Translations under genes and position numbers: made by a program
Notes under the pieces: model-generated
What the model was told of the DNA's origin: nothing
Databases searched by the model: none
Seen by the model: only the letters and a program-made list of their open reading frames with translations
Part shown: piece after piece, positions 49,480 through 57,199 of the stretch
How the letters are laid out: each line of letters starts with the position of its first letter
Numbering within the stretch: the stretch's first letter is position 1
From: SIG603 sp964369215
GTDB taxonomy: Bacteria; Bacillota; Clostridia; Oscillospirales; Acutalibacteraceae
Assembly: GCA_964369215.1 (NCBI GenBank)
Contig: CAYJEZ010000001.1
Span: 11,671 to 75,670, forward strand
Reading direction: 5' to 3'
DNA: 64,000 nt

Positions 49480-49629
49480 ATGAGAGTAAAAATAACTATA
49501 GCTTGCACAGAGTGCAAACAACGCAACTACAACACGATGAAAAACAAAAAAAATAACCCTGACAGACTTGAGATGAATAAGTATTGCAAATTCTGCAGAA
49601 AACATACATCTCACAGAGAGACCAGGTAA
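49480..49629 (+). CDS. rpmG: Ribosomal protein L33, zinc-binding type
   Basis: 49 residues: RVKITIACTECKQRNYNTMK and KYCKFCRKHTSHRETR, with C-x2-C pairs (CTEC, CKFC) for zinc. GGGAGG lies 8 nt before the ATG at 49480; longer upstream frames have no ribosome site. rpmG-secE-nusG is the standard order; no tRNA-Trp gene lies between rpmG and secE. Confidence 0.96.
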   Translation: MRVKITIACTECKQRNYNTMKNKKNNPDRLEMNKYCKFCRKHTSHRETR

Positions 49630-49646
49630 GGTCGGAGGAATGACTG

Positions 49647-49943
49647 ATGGCTAACGCAAAAGAGCAAGGTAAAAAGGCAGAGACTAAGGTTGATAATAAA
49701 AAGGCCAAAGCTAAGCCTGAGAAGAAAAAGGTCAATGCGTTTTCCTCTATTTTAAAGAGAGTAACTAAATTCTTTAAGGACTTAAAGGGAGAGACTAAAA
49801 AAGTCGTATGGCCTACACCAAAGGCTGTTTTTAAAAACATGGGTGTAGTTTTAATTACGGTTTTAATAGCTACACTATTTGTTTTTGCCCTTGATACAGT
49901 ATTTATGAATTTGCTAGGGCTAGTTATGGACGTTGCCAGGTAA
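49647..49943 (+). CDS. secE: Preprotein translocase subunit SecE
   Basis: 98 residues. A long lysine/alanine-rich N-terminal extension (KEQGKKAETKVDNKKAKAKP) precedes the amphipathic helix FKDLKGETKKVVWPTPKAV and one membrane helix (about 68-90). This single-helix form is normal for Firmicutes. SecE clamps SecY (17052-18371). Confidence 0.95.
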   Translation: MANAKEQGKKAETKVDNKKAKAKPEKKKVNAFSSILKRVTKFFKDLKGETKKVVWPTPKAVFKNMGVVLITVLIATLFVFALDTVFMNLLGLVMDVAR

Positions 49944-49976
49944 CATTTGTTACATGAATGAATCGGAGGTAAATAT

Positions 49977-50501
49977 ATGTCTGATGAAGCAAAATGGTAC
50001 GTTATTCACACTTATTCAGGTTATGAGAACAAAGTAGCCTCTAACCTTGAAAAAGTAGTAGAAAACCGCCAAATGCAAGATTATATCAAAGAAATTATTG
50101 TCCCGACTGAGATAGTTACCGAAATTAAAGAAGATGGAAAAACTAAAGAAGTCGAACGAAAAGTCTTTCCGGGTTATGTAATTATCAAAATGATAGTTAC
50201 CGATGAATCTTGGTATGCCGTAAGAAATATCAGAGGTTGCACAGGTTTTGTCGGAACAACTACAGACCCTATTCCACTTACCGATGAGGAAGTGGCAAGG
50301 CTTGGAGTAGAGAGACGCTCAACAGAGGTCAGTTTCGAAGTTGGAACTTCAGTTCAAGTTACCAACGGGCCGCTTAATGGCTTTGTAGGCACAGTAACAG
50401 AAATTAACATACCTAACGGTACAGTTAAAGTTATTGTATCTATGTTTGGACGTGAGACACCGGTTGACTTAGAGTTTAATCAAGTTGAAGCGGTGAATTA
50501 A
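49977..50501 (+). CDS. nusG: Transcription elongation/termination factor NusG
   Basis: 174 residues. NGN domain WYVIHTYSGYENKVASNLEKVVENR and KVFPGYVIIKMIVTDESWYAVRNIRGCTGFVG; C-terminal KOW FEVGTSVQVTNGPLNGFVGTVTEIN. It binds the polymerase clamp and S10/Rho. GGAGG lies 8 nt upstream. Confidence 0.98.
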   Translation: MSDEAKWYVIHTYSGYENKVASNLEKVVENRQMQDYIKEIIVPTEIVTEIKEDGKTKEVERKVFPGYVIIKMIVTDESWYAVRNIRGCTGFVGTTTDPIPLTDEEVARLGVERRSTEVSFEVGTSVQVTNGPLNGFVGTVTEINIPNGTVKVIVSMFGRETPVDLEFNQVEAVN

Positions 50502-50511
50502 ATTAGGTAAT

Positions 50512-50535
50512 AAGCGTAATTTAAAAACGCTTTTT
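50512..50535 (+). terminator. Weak hairpin with T-run after nusG
   Basis: AAGCGT-N9-ACGCTT then TTT. It may give partial termination between nusG and rplK; followed by CGGGG-CTTTGT-CCCCG. Confidence 0.4.
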
Positions 50536-50553
50536 ATGCGGGGCTTTGTCCCC

Positions 50554-50597
50554 GGTGGGAGGAACACTTTAAATAAGGTGATTCCGCCATCTACCAC
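50554..50597 (+). promoter_or_regulatory. L1-binding-type RNA site before rplK
   Basis: GGTGGGAGGAA (50554-50564) ... TTCCG (50582-50586) ... TACCAC (50592-50597): GTGG pairs with CCAC and GGAA with TTCC, leaving an asymmetric internal loop, the form known for L1 sites on mRNA. The same blocks recur before rplA. Confidence 0.6.
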
Positions 50598-50618
50598 GAA
50601 TTTTGGAGGTGCAAAAAA

Positions 50619-51044
50619 ATGGCTCAAAAGGTTACGGGCTTTATTAAGCTCCAGATACCTGCCGGTAAAGCTACCCCGGCTCCACCAGTAGGACCAGCTC
50701 TTGGTCAACATGGTGTTAATATCCCAGCGTTCACAAAAGAATTTAACGAGCGCACAAAAAATGACATGGGCTTAATAATTCCTGTAGTTATTACAGTTTA
50801 TGCAGACCGTTCATTTACATTTGTAACTAAAACTCCACCAGCAGCTATTCTTATTAAGAAAGCTTGCGGTATCGAGAGCGGTTCAGGTGTACCTAACAAA
50901 ACAAAAGTAGCTAAAATAACAAAAGAACAAGTACAGAAGATTGCTGAGCAAAAAATGCCTGACTTAAACGCGTCTAGCATTGAGAGTGCAATGAGCATGA
51001 TCGCAGGAACAGCAAGAAGCATGGGTATTGAGGTTGTAGACTAA
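50619..51044 (+). CDS. rplK: Ribosomal protein L11
   Basis: 141 residues, GFIKLQIPAGKATPAPPVGPALGQHGVNIPAFTKEFNERT at the start, the proline-rich N-domain that contacts elongation factors, and the rRNA-binding C-domain AGTARSMGIEVVD. TTTGGAGG precedes the ATG. Confidence 0.98.
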   Translation: MAQKVTGFIKLQIPAGKATPAPPVGPALGQHGVNIPAFTKEFNERTKNDMGLIIPVVITVYADRSFTFVTKTPPAAILIKKACGIESGSGVPNKTKVAKITKEQVQKIAEQKMPDLNASSIESAMSMIAGTARSMGIEVVD

Positions 51045-51070
51045 TATATAGTCACAAATTTAATAACCCG

Positions 51071-51100
51071 GGTGGGAGGAAAACTTCCGATATTTACCAC
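51071..51100 (+). promoter_or_regulatory. Second L1-binding-type RNA site, before rplA
   Basis: GGTGGGAGGAA (51071-51081), TTCCG (51085-51089), TACCAC (51095-51100). The same three blocks in the same order as at 50554-50597, with shorter spacers. It lies 18 nt upstream of the L1 start, next to the AGGAGG ribosome site (51104-51109). Confidence 0.6.
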
Positions 51101-51117
51101 TCTAGGAGGAAAAATCA

Positions 51118-51813
51118 ATGAAACACGGTAAAAAATATGTTGACAGTGCAAAACTTGTTGACAGAGCTAAACTGTATGATACAGATGAGGCTTTAGATCT
51201 TTGTATAAAGACAGCTACCGCTAAATTTGATGAATCTGTTGAAGTTCATGTAAAATTAGGTGTAGACGGTCGTCACGCGGACCAACAAGTTCGTGGTGCT
51301 ATAGTATTACCAAACGGTACAGGTAAATCTGTTCGCGTTTTGGCTATCTGTAAAGCAGATAAAATTGAGGCTGCAAAAGCTGCTGGTGCAGAGTTTGTAG
51401 GTTCAGAAGAGATGGTACAAAAAATCCAAAGTGAAAACTGGTTAGATTTCGACGTACTTATCACAACTCCTGACATGATGGGACAAGTAGGTAGACTTGG
51501 TAAGCTTTTAGGACCAAGAGGCTTAATGCCTAACCCTAAAGCTGGTACTGTATCTCCTGACATAGCAAAAGCTATTCAAGAGGCAAAAGCAGGTAAAATC
51601 GAGTACCGTCTTGACAAAACAAACATCATTCACTGCCCAATCGGCAAAGTTAGCTTTGGCACAGAGAAGTTACAAGAGAACTTCGACGCTTTATTAGGCG
51701 CAATTGTAAAAGCTAAACCAGCTGCTGCAAAAGGACAATATGTTAAATCATGTGTACTAAGTGCAACAATGGGTCCTGGTGTTAGAGTTAACTCAAGCAA
51801 ATTTGCTGGCTAA
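51118..51813 (+). CDS. rplA: Ribosomal protein L1
   Basis: 231 residues. MKHGKKYVDSAKLVDRAKLY, ESVEVHVKLGVDGRHADQQVRGAIVLPNGTG and the signature LGPRGLMPNPKAGTV. L1 forms the mobile stalk at the E site and in many bacteria represses its own mRNA. Followed by an independent L10 promoter. Confidence 0.98.
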   Translation: MKHGKKYVDSAKLVDRAKLYDTDEALDLCIKTATAKFDESVEVHVKLGVDGRHADQQVRGAIVLPNGTGKSVRVLAICKADKIEAAKAAGAEFVGSEEMVQKIQSENWLDFDVLITTPDMMGQVGRLGKLLGPRGLMPNPKAGTVSPDIAKAIQEAKAGKIEYRLDKTNIIHCPIGKVSFGTEKLQENFDALLGAIVKAKPAAAKGQYVKSCVLSATMGPGVRVNSSKFAG

Positions 51814-51854
51814 TTGATAGCCATATATAAATTTCAAACCCTAAAATGTTTTAC

Positions 51855-51883
51855 TTGACATTTTATAAAGTGTTTGATATAAT
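51855..51883 (+). promoter_or_regulatory. Consensus rplJ-rplL promoter
   Basis: TTGACA (51855-51860), 17-bp spacer, TATAAT (51878-51883) with extended TG-A before the -10 box. Both boxes match the sigma-A consensus exactly, the strongest promoter seen in the window. Confidence 0.92.
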
Positions 51884-51891
51884 GTACAAGC

Positions 51892-52020
51892 TGTTTCCAA
51901 AGACAGTAGGTGCTGAATTTATTCAGTTTAAAGGTTATTCCGCCTACCGAGGACGCATTTATGATATTATTGTATCTTTATGCCTTTCTCGGTTAAACGG
52001 GAGAGGCATTTTATTTTATA
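51892..52020 (+). ncRNA. Ribosomal protein L10 leader
   Basis: Contains the hallmark AGACAGTAGGTGCTGAATTT with GGTTATTCCGCCTACCGAGG, then a terminator hairpin. In Firmicutes the L10(L12)4 complex binds this kink-turn RNA and promotes termination, giving autoregulation of rplJ-rplL. A 77-codon frame through this region is not a gene. Confidence 0.9.
51980..52020 (+). terminator. L10 leader attenuator
   Basis: ATGCCTTTCTC-N10-GAGAGGCAT followed by TTTATTTTATAT. Located 38 nt upstream of rplJ. Confidence 0.85.
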
Positions 52021-52057
52021 TAAATATGCCAAACAATATAAAGCGAGGTGAAACAAT

Positions 52058-52567
52058 TTGCCAAATCAAGCAGTATTAGAAGCAAAACAAAAAGTTGTGT
52101 CAGAGCTTAAAGAGAAAATTCTTGCAAGCACTGCAGGCGTACTTGTAGACTACAAGGGTATTACAGCAGCAGACGACACTAAACTTCGTAAAGATTTACG
52201 TGAGGCAGGCGTTGACTACTTTGTTGTAAAAAATACTCTTTTAAAATTGGCTATTGCCGACACAGATTTTGAGGGAATGTCTTCTGTTTTAGAGGGCACT
52301 ACAGCTATGGCTGTTGCTAACGACCCTATCTCAGCTGCTAAAATTCTTAACGAGTTTGCAGAGAAATCTGAGGGTAAGTTTACAATTAAATCAGGTTACA
52401 TGGATAATAAAGTTATTGCTCCACAAGAGGTTGAGGCACTAGCTAAACTTCCAAGCAAAGAGGGCCTACTACAAATGCTACTTTCAGTTCTTACATCTGG
52501 ACCAAGAGGTCTTGCAATTGCACTGAATGCGATAGCAGAGAAAGACGGCGACGGCGAAGCTGCTTAA
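52058..52567 (+). CDS. rplJ: Ribosomal protein L10
   Basis: 169 residues. EAKQKVVSELKEKILASTAGVLVDYKGITAADDTKLRKDLREAG is the rRNA-binding domain; the C-terminal helix (residues about 130-160) binds L12 dimers. TTG start with AGGTG 7 nt upstream. Regulated through its leader. Confidence 0.97.
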   Translation: MPNQAVLEAKQKVVSELKEKILASTAGVLVDYKGITAADDTKLRKDLREAGVDYFVVKNTLLKLAIADTDFEGMSSVLEGTTAMAVANDPISAAKILNEFAEKSEGKFTIKSGYMDNKVIAPQEVEALAKLPSKEGLLQMLLSVLTSGPRGLAIALNAIAEKDGDGEAA

Positions 52568-52645
52568 GCCGCACACAAAAGAGGCATGAATTAATAATAT
52601 TTATGCTAACAAAAAATAATTTTAAATTTATAGGAGGACTATATA

Positions 52646-53011
52646 ATGGCTGATATAGCAAAATTTATTGAAGATATCAAAGCTCTTACAGTACTAGAGC
52701 TAAACGAGTTAGTTAAAGCAATCGAAGAGGAGTTTGGTGTTTCTGCTGCTGCTCCTGTTATGATGGCAGGCGCTGCACCTGCAGCTGCTGCTGCAGAGCA
52801 AACAGAGTTCGACGTAATTCTAAAATCTCCTGGTGCTAACAAAATTGCAGTTATCAAAGTTGTTAAAGAGATTACAGGCCTAGGTCTTAAAGAGGCTAAA
52901 GCTATTGCTGACGAGGCTCCAAAAACAGTTAAAGAGGCTGCATCTAAAGATGACGCTGAGGCTATCAAAGCTAAACTTGAGGAAGCTGGCGCAGAGGTTG
53001 AGCTTAAATAA
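52646..53011 (+). CDS. rplL: Ribosomal protein L7/L12
   Basis: 121 residues. N-terminal dimer domain IAKFIEDIKALTVLELNELVKAIEEEFGVS, Ala/Pro hinge (AAAPVMMAGAAPAAAAAEQ), and C-domain EFDVILKSPGANKIAVIKVVKEITGLGLKEAKAI that recruits GTPase factors. A strong terminator follows 22 nt later, and no rpoB gene follows. Confidence 0.98.
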   Translation: MADIAKFIEDIKALTVLELNELVKAIEEEFGVSAAAPVMMAGAAPAAAAAEQTEFDVILKSPGANKIAVIKVVKEITGLGLKEAKAIADEAPKTVKEAASKDDAEAIKAKLEEAGAEVELK

Positions 53012-53032
53012 TTTTACGCTTAATATAACATT

Positions 53033-53062
53033 AAACAGAGTCAATTTTGACTCTGTTTTTTT
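53033..53062 (+). terminator. rplL terminator
   Basis: AAACAGAGTCAA-TT-TTGACTCTGTTT, perfect 12-bp stem, followed by T5 and a further T-rich stretch. Confidence 0.95.
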
Positions 53063-53094
53063 ATATTCTCATATCAAGCACAGTGAATAGTCTT

Positions 53095-53119
53095 AAAACA
53101 AGTTTTTTACTTGTTTTTT
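53095..53119 (+). terminator. Second hairpin with T-run after rplL
   Basis: AAAACAAG-TTTTTTA-CTTGTTTT then TT. Backs up the first terminator. Confidence 0.55.
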
Positions 53120-53139
53120 AGTTTCAACTATGATACAAT
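53111..53139 (+). promoter_or_regulatory. Candidate promoter of the dehydrogenase-isomerase operon
   Basis: TTGTTT (53111-53116), 17-bp spacer, TACAAT (53134-53139) with TG-A extension. The -35 box overlaps the T-run of the upstream terminator. Confidence 0.55.
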
Positions 53140-53193
53140 CAATGATGGTATTGAAAGCAAACATTTTTGTTAAGTTAATATAAAATAATGATA

Positions 53194-53207
53194 AGAAACC
53201 GCTTTCT
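53194..53207 (+). promoter_or_regulatory. CcpA/LacI-type operator candidate
   Basis: AGAAACCGCTTTCT is palindromic at its ends and has the central CG of cre boxes; it agrees with TGAAANCGNTTTCA in 12 of 14 positions. It lies about 48 nt after the likely transcription start and 64 nt before the dehydrogenase gene, a typical roadblock position. Confidence 0.5.
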
Positions 53208-53270
53208 TTCTAATAATATTTTTTATTATTTTAACTTAGCAACGACAAAAAAAGGAGTTGGAGCAATTAT

Positions 53271-54425
53271 ATGAGTAAAGTAAAACTAGGCATTATTGGC
53301 GTAGGCAATATGGGAACCACTCACAGTGAAAACATTGTAAACAAAGGGCTTTGTCCTGAGATTGAACTTGTTGCTGTAGCAGATGTATCTGAAAAACGCA
53401 GAACTTTTTTTAAAGAGAACTTCCCTAATGTAAAAGTGTTTGAAAGTGGCTCTGAGTTAATTAAAAGCGGACTTGTAGAGGCTGTAGTAGTGGCTACTCC
53501 TCATTACGACCACCCAACATACTGCATTGAGGCACTTGAAAATGGTATTCATGCCCTTAGCGAAAAACCTGCAGGCGTTTACACAAAGGCAGTAAAAGAA
53601 ATGAACGAAGTGGCTAGAAAAAGCGGAAAAACTTTTGCCATGATGTTTAATCAACGTGCACACGGAGAGTACAAGGCACTTAAAGAGATAGTCTCAAGCG
53701 GTGAACTTGGCGAAGTGAGAAGAGTTAATTGGATTATTACTACTTGGTTTAGACCACAATCTTATTATGATAGTGGTGCTTGGAGAGCAACTTGGAATGG
53801 CGAAGGTGGTGGAGTTTTATTAAACCAATGCCCTCATAATTTAGACCTATTACAATGGATTTGCGGCATGCCAGTTAAAGTTCAAGCAAATATGTATGAA
53901 GGTAAATGGCATGACATTGAAGTAGAAGATGATGTTAGTGCATTTATGGAGTTTGAAAACGGAGCAACAGGTGTGTTTGTAACCACAACAGGAGACACCC
54001 CCGGCACTAATAGATTAGAGATAACTATGGACGGAGGAAAGCTAGTTTGTGAAAAAGGACAAATTACACTAAACAGGCTTGAAACAAAAACAAGCGAATT
54101 TATAAAAACATCACAACACGGATTTAATAAACCTGTTATGAGTGATGAAATTTTACCTAACAAAGAGAGCTCACATGGTCATACAACTGTATTAAATGCC
54201 TTTGCTGCTAATATTTTACGTGGCGAGCCACTTATTGCAGACGGCACAGAAGGAATAAATGGTTTAACATTAAGCAACGCTATGCATCTTTCTTCTTGGC
54301 TTGGCAAAACTGTAGATTTGCCTTTTGATGAAGACTTATTCTTAGAGCTACTGAACAAAAAAAGAGCTACCTCAAAACATAAAGATACAACCGAGGTAAC
54401 CTTTAGCACCGAGGGTAGCTATTAA
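53271..54425 (+). CDS. Gfo/Idh/MocA-family NAD(P)-dependent sugar dehydrogenase
   Basis: 384 residues. Rossmann motif GIIGVGNMGTTHSENI at the N-terminus, VVVATPHYDH, and the catalytic lysine in HALSEKPAGVYTKAVKEMNE. C-terminal half includes WNGEGGGVLLNQCPHNLDLLQWICGMP, with the conserved His of the family. It oxidises or reduces a sugar or inositol derivative; the substrate cannot be read off. The next gene is a partner isomerase 53 nt downstream. Confidence 0.92.
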   Translation: MSKVKLGIIGVGNMGTTHSENIVNKGLCPEIELVAVADVSEKRRTFFKENFPNVKVFESGSELIKSGLVEAVVVATPHYDHPTYCIEALENGIHALSEKPAGVYTKAVKEMNEVARKSGKTFAMMFNQRAHGEYKALKEIVSSGELGEVRRVNWIITTWFRPQSYYDSGAWRATWNGEGGGVLLNQCPHNLDLLQWICGMPVKVQANMYEGKWHDIEVEDDVSAFMEFENGATGVFVTTTGDTPGTNRLEITMDGGKLVCEKGQITLNRLETKTSEFIKTSQHGFNKPVMSDEILPNKESSHGHTTVLNAFAANILRGEPLIADGTEGINGLTLSNAMHLSSWLGKTVDLPFDEDLFLELLNKKRATSKHKDTTEVTFSTEGSY

Positions 54426-54478
54426 TATTTTTTGCACTTAAATTAATATTTATTTTTGATTGAAAAGAGGATAAACAC

Positions 54479-55336
54479 ATGAGCAAAATTAAAATAGGCA
54501 TACAAATATCAACACTATTAGGAAAATTGAAAGAAATTGGCATTTACGAGACTTTCAGAAAGCTAAATGAGCTTGGCTACACTTATGTCGAGATGTCACA
54601 AGTAGATATGACAGACGAAAATTTGAACGAGATTGAAAGGGCTTGCAAAGATTTTGGTATAGAAATTACTGCTTGGGGTTGTTTTCTTACTCCAAAAGCG
54701 TACAACACAACAATATATAACTTGCAAGATGACGTAGATAAACTTATTGCTCTATGCAAAAAATCAAACAGTAAATATGTAAGGCTTGGCGGTATTGATA
54801 TGGACGGCACTCGTGAGAGCTGTGTTGAGTTTGCCCAAAAGTGCAATGCTGTTATTCCTAGACTAGAAGAAAACGGAATAGAGCTTTATGCGCATAATCA
54901 CCACAGAGAGTTCAGTAAAGACGGTGGCGAATATCTTTTAGATATTATAGCTGACAACGCACCAAAGCTAGGGCTTGAGATTGATGTTCACTGGCTACAA
55001 AGAGGCGGAGTTAACCCTATAGAGTACATTAAAAAGTACCCTAATCGAATTCGTTTACTACATTTAAAAGACTATAAAATTGCTACTACTGCAGAGATTA
55101 AAGCAGACCCTATGTATGATGCAGACAAGCCAATAGGCCAAAATGACTGCATTCGTCATGCAGTAGTTGGAGAGGGCAGTTTGCCTTTCCCAGAAATTAT
55201 TAAAACTGCGCTTTCTATTAATACAGAGGTTTTCTTTATTGAGCAAGATTCCACTTATGGAGAAGATGCATTTGACTGTATTAAAAGGTCAAAAGAATAT
55301 CTTGAGAGCATAGGTTATGGTGAGTTTTTTAAATAA
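54479..55336 (+). CDS. Sugar phosphate isomerase/epimerase (AP endonuclease 2 family)
   Basis: 285 residues, TIM barrel. Metal-ligand motifs: IELYAHNHHREFS (His), LGLEIDVHWLQRGGVNP (Glu-x-Asp-x-His), IRLLHLKDYK (His-x-Lys-Asp) and VVGEGSLPFPEII, EQDSTYGED. Such enzymes act with Gfo/Idh/MocA dehydrogenases in inositol or keto-sugar breakdown. AAAAGAGG precedes the ATG. Confidence 0.9.
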   Translation: MSKIKIGIQISTLLGKLKEIGIYETFRKLNELGYTYVEMSQVDMTDENLNEIERACKDFGIEITAWGCFLTPKAYNTTIYNLQDDVDKLIALCKKSNSKYVRLGGIDMDGTRESCVEFAQKCNAVIPRLEENGIELYAHNHHREFSKDGGEYLLDIIADNAPKLGLEIDVHWLQRGGVNPIEYIKKYPNRIRLLHLKDYKIATTAEIKADPMYDADKPIGQNDCIRHAVVGEGSLPFPEIIKTALSINTEVFFIEQDSTYGEDAFDCIKRSKEYLESIGYGEFFK

Positions 55337-55366
55337 TAAATAATTAGCCACTATGAGCTAAAAGGA

Positions 55367-55387
55367 AAAGCCTTGCAGTAAGGCTTT
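55367..55387 (+). terminator. First hairpin after the isomerase gene
   Basis: AAAGCCTT-GCAGT-AAGGCTTT then CTTCGG. Short T-run; probably partial. Confidence 0.5.
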
Positions 55388-55437
55388 CTTCGGCAAAAAA
55401 AGTTTTTGCTGCAAAACGGCTTTGACACAGCTATAAT

Positions 55438-55502
55438 TGTAGGGGACGGTGTCCTCGACGTCCCGAAAAAAGGCAAGCATCGGGTTGTCGAGGACACTTT
55501 TT
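55438..55502 (+). terminator. Long terminator containing the TGTAGGGGACG element
   Basis: Element TGTAGGGGACG at 55438-55448, then GTGTCCTCGAC (55449-55459) pairing with GTCGAGGACAC (55487-55497); inner CCCGA pairs with TCGGG. T5 follows (55498-55502). It probably ends the dehydrogenase-isomerase transcript. The 11-mer and style of fold recur in the secY-adk spacer. Confidence 0.65.
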
Positions 55503-55535
55503 GTGCTAATTCAACTTAATACGACAGTCGCATTT

Positions 55536-56882
55536 TTAATTGTTAACTGCCATTCTAAGCCTAATTTTTTTCATAACCTTTATATAGGCTATAATCAAAA
55601 ATACATCGGCAAATACCCACGATATTGGGTTTGCAAGTGCTGCCCCTACAAAACCAAAGTTAGTCACAAGCAAGCTTGCCACCAACAGCCTTGCTATAAG
55701 CTCAAAAACACCTGCAAACATTGCAACAGAGGCATAACCTATGCCTTGAACTGTGTTTCTAAAAATATGCAAAATTTGCAATAGAATATAACATGCGCCA
55801 CTTACATTTAAATAAAAATAGGCTGAGTCTAGCGCTAAAACTTCACTGCTGTCAATGAAAATCATAGCTAAAAACCTTGCACTTATAAGCAAAAACACAA
55901 AACATATAAAAGAATAAATAGCACCTATATAAAAGCTGTGTTTCATTCCAAGACCTATGCGGTCTATTTTTTTTGCACCTATATTTTGCCCTGAGTACGA
56001 CGCCAGTGCAATGCCTATGGCTTCAAAGCCTTTTAATAAAACCGCATGAATTCTGCCGCCTGCTGCTACAGCCGCTATGTAGGCTGTACCTAAGGCGTTA
56101 ACCGCAGATTGTAAAATCATAGTGCCTATGGCCGTAATTGAAAATTGTAAACCCATAGGAAAGCCACTTATACACAGCGCTTTAATTATTGTTAAATCAA
56201 TTTTTAAATCTGTTTTTCTAAGTCTTAAAATATCATATTTTCGGTATACTAAAACAATGCAAAGAATGGCTGCCGTGCTTTGAGAAATTACCGTTGCTAT
56301 AGCTGTACCAAAAACCTCCCAATTAAATATAAGCACAAAAATTAAGTCGAGTATAATATTTAATAGAGAGGAATAAATAAGAAAATAAAGTGGTGTTTTG
56401 CTGTTGCCAACAGAGCGTAAAACAGCGGCTAAAAGGTTATAAATGAATATTCCGGTTAAACCTGAGCAGTATGTAACTATGTATGTTTTAGAATATGGAT
56501 ATGCATTGGCTGGTAGGTTTAAGGTAGATAGAATAGGGTCTATAAATACCAGTACAACCGTGGTTATTATTAGCGAACAGAAAATTGTTAAAAGTAAAGC
56601 ATTTGCAAAGTAGGTTCTAATTTTTTCTATATCGCCTGCACCAAAAGAGCGTGCTATGGGTATTCCAAATCCAGCGGTTGTGCCTAAAACAAAGCCTAAA
56701 ATCAAAAAATCAAAAGAAGATACGCCGCCAACTCCTGCAAGTGCGTCAAGCCCTATATACTGTCCTATAATCGCCATGTCTGTAAAGCTGTAAAGCTGCT
56801 GGAGTAAATTTCCTAAAAATATAGGAAACGCAAATCTTAATATAATTTTATACGGTGTACCCTCTGTTAAATTGCTTATCAA
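55536..56882 (-). CDS. MATE-family multidrug exporter
   Basis: About 448 residues and twelve membrane helices in two homologous halves. LTEGTPYKIILRFAFPIFLGNLLQQLYSFTDMAIIGQYIG is the typical start; GTTAGFGIPIARSFGAGD and the second-half QFSITAIGTMILQSAVNALG and IALASYSGQNIGAKKIDRI are MATE signatures. It exports drugs or metabolites using a sodium or proton gradient. TTG start at 56882, 9 nt after AGGAG; a TTG at 56891 overlaps that site. Confidence 0.92.
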   Translation of the reverse strand: MISNLTEGTPYKIILRFAFPIFLGNLLQQLYSFTDMAIIGQYIGLDALAGVGGVSSFDFLILGFVLGTTAGFGIPIARSFGAGDIEKIRTYFANALLLTIFCSLIITTVVLVFIDPILSTLNLPANAYPYSKTYIVTYCSGLTGIFIYNLLAAVLRSVGNSKTPLYFLIYSSLLNIILDLIFVLIFNWEVFGTAIATVISQSTAAILCIVLVYRKYDILRLRKTDLKIDLTIIKALCISGFPMGLQFSITAIGTMILQSAVNALGTAYIAAVAAGGRIHAVLLKGFEAIGIALASYSGQNIGAKKIDRIGLGMKHSFYIGAIYSFICFVFLLISARFLAMIFIDSSEVLALDSAYFYLNVSGACYILLQILHIFRNTVQGIGYASVAMFAGVFELIARLLVASLLVTNFGFVGAALANPISWVFADVFLIIAYIKVMKKIRLRMAVNN

Positions 56883-56945
56883 TAGTATCAACTCCTAATA
56901 ATTTTCAACTCTTTAAAATAACAATTTTAAACCAGTATGACTATA

Positions 56946-56973
56946 ATTATATAGTATTTGTAAGTAATGTCAA
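56946..56973 (-). promoter_or_regulatory. MATE-gene promoter
   Basis: Minus strand TTGACA (56973-56968), 16-bp spacer, TATAAT (56951-56946). Divergent from the trkA promoter; the remaining intergenic DNA (56974-57107) shows no other feature. Confidence 0.8.
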
Positions 56974-57107
56974 GCTTTGCACCTGTTTTGTTGTGTAGGT
57001 ACAAAACACAGTTAAAGATTAACCTTATTTTCTACCCTGCCCTATATAATACGAACTCGTTTCTAATGCGGTATGTAGGCTAGGCAGTAATATTAATGTA
57101 AAATGTA

Positions 57108-57136
57108 TTGAAATATGTAGTATTTTGTTGTATACT
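57108..57136 (+). promoter_or_regulatory. trkA-trkH promoter
   Basis: TTGAAA (57108-57113), 17-bp spacer, TATACT (57131-57136). Leader about 57 nt, with no room for a c-di-AMP riboswitch. Confidence 0.75.
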
Positions 57137-57199
57137 AACACTATGAGTGCAAATCTTTTGGTTTGTTAAATTTGTAAACTTGAAAGGGCATGGTTTATT

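Noticed and set aside
51846..52079. 77-codon plus-strand frame before rplJ
   Set aside because: It runs through the promoter, the L10 leader and its terminator; the RNA features explain the sequence and no ribosome site precedes it.
55449..55784. 111-codon plus-strand, cysteine-rich frame
   Set aside because: Antisense to the end of the MATE gene and starts inside a terminator hairpin; the MATE protein is unmistakable.
57137..57199. c-di-AMP riboswitch in front of trkA
   Set aside because: Only about 60 nt of leader, without the required conserved blocks.
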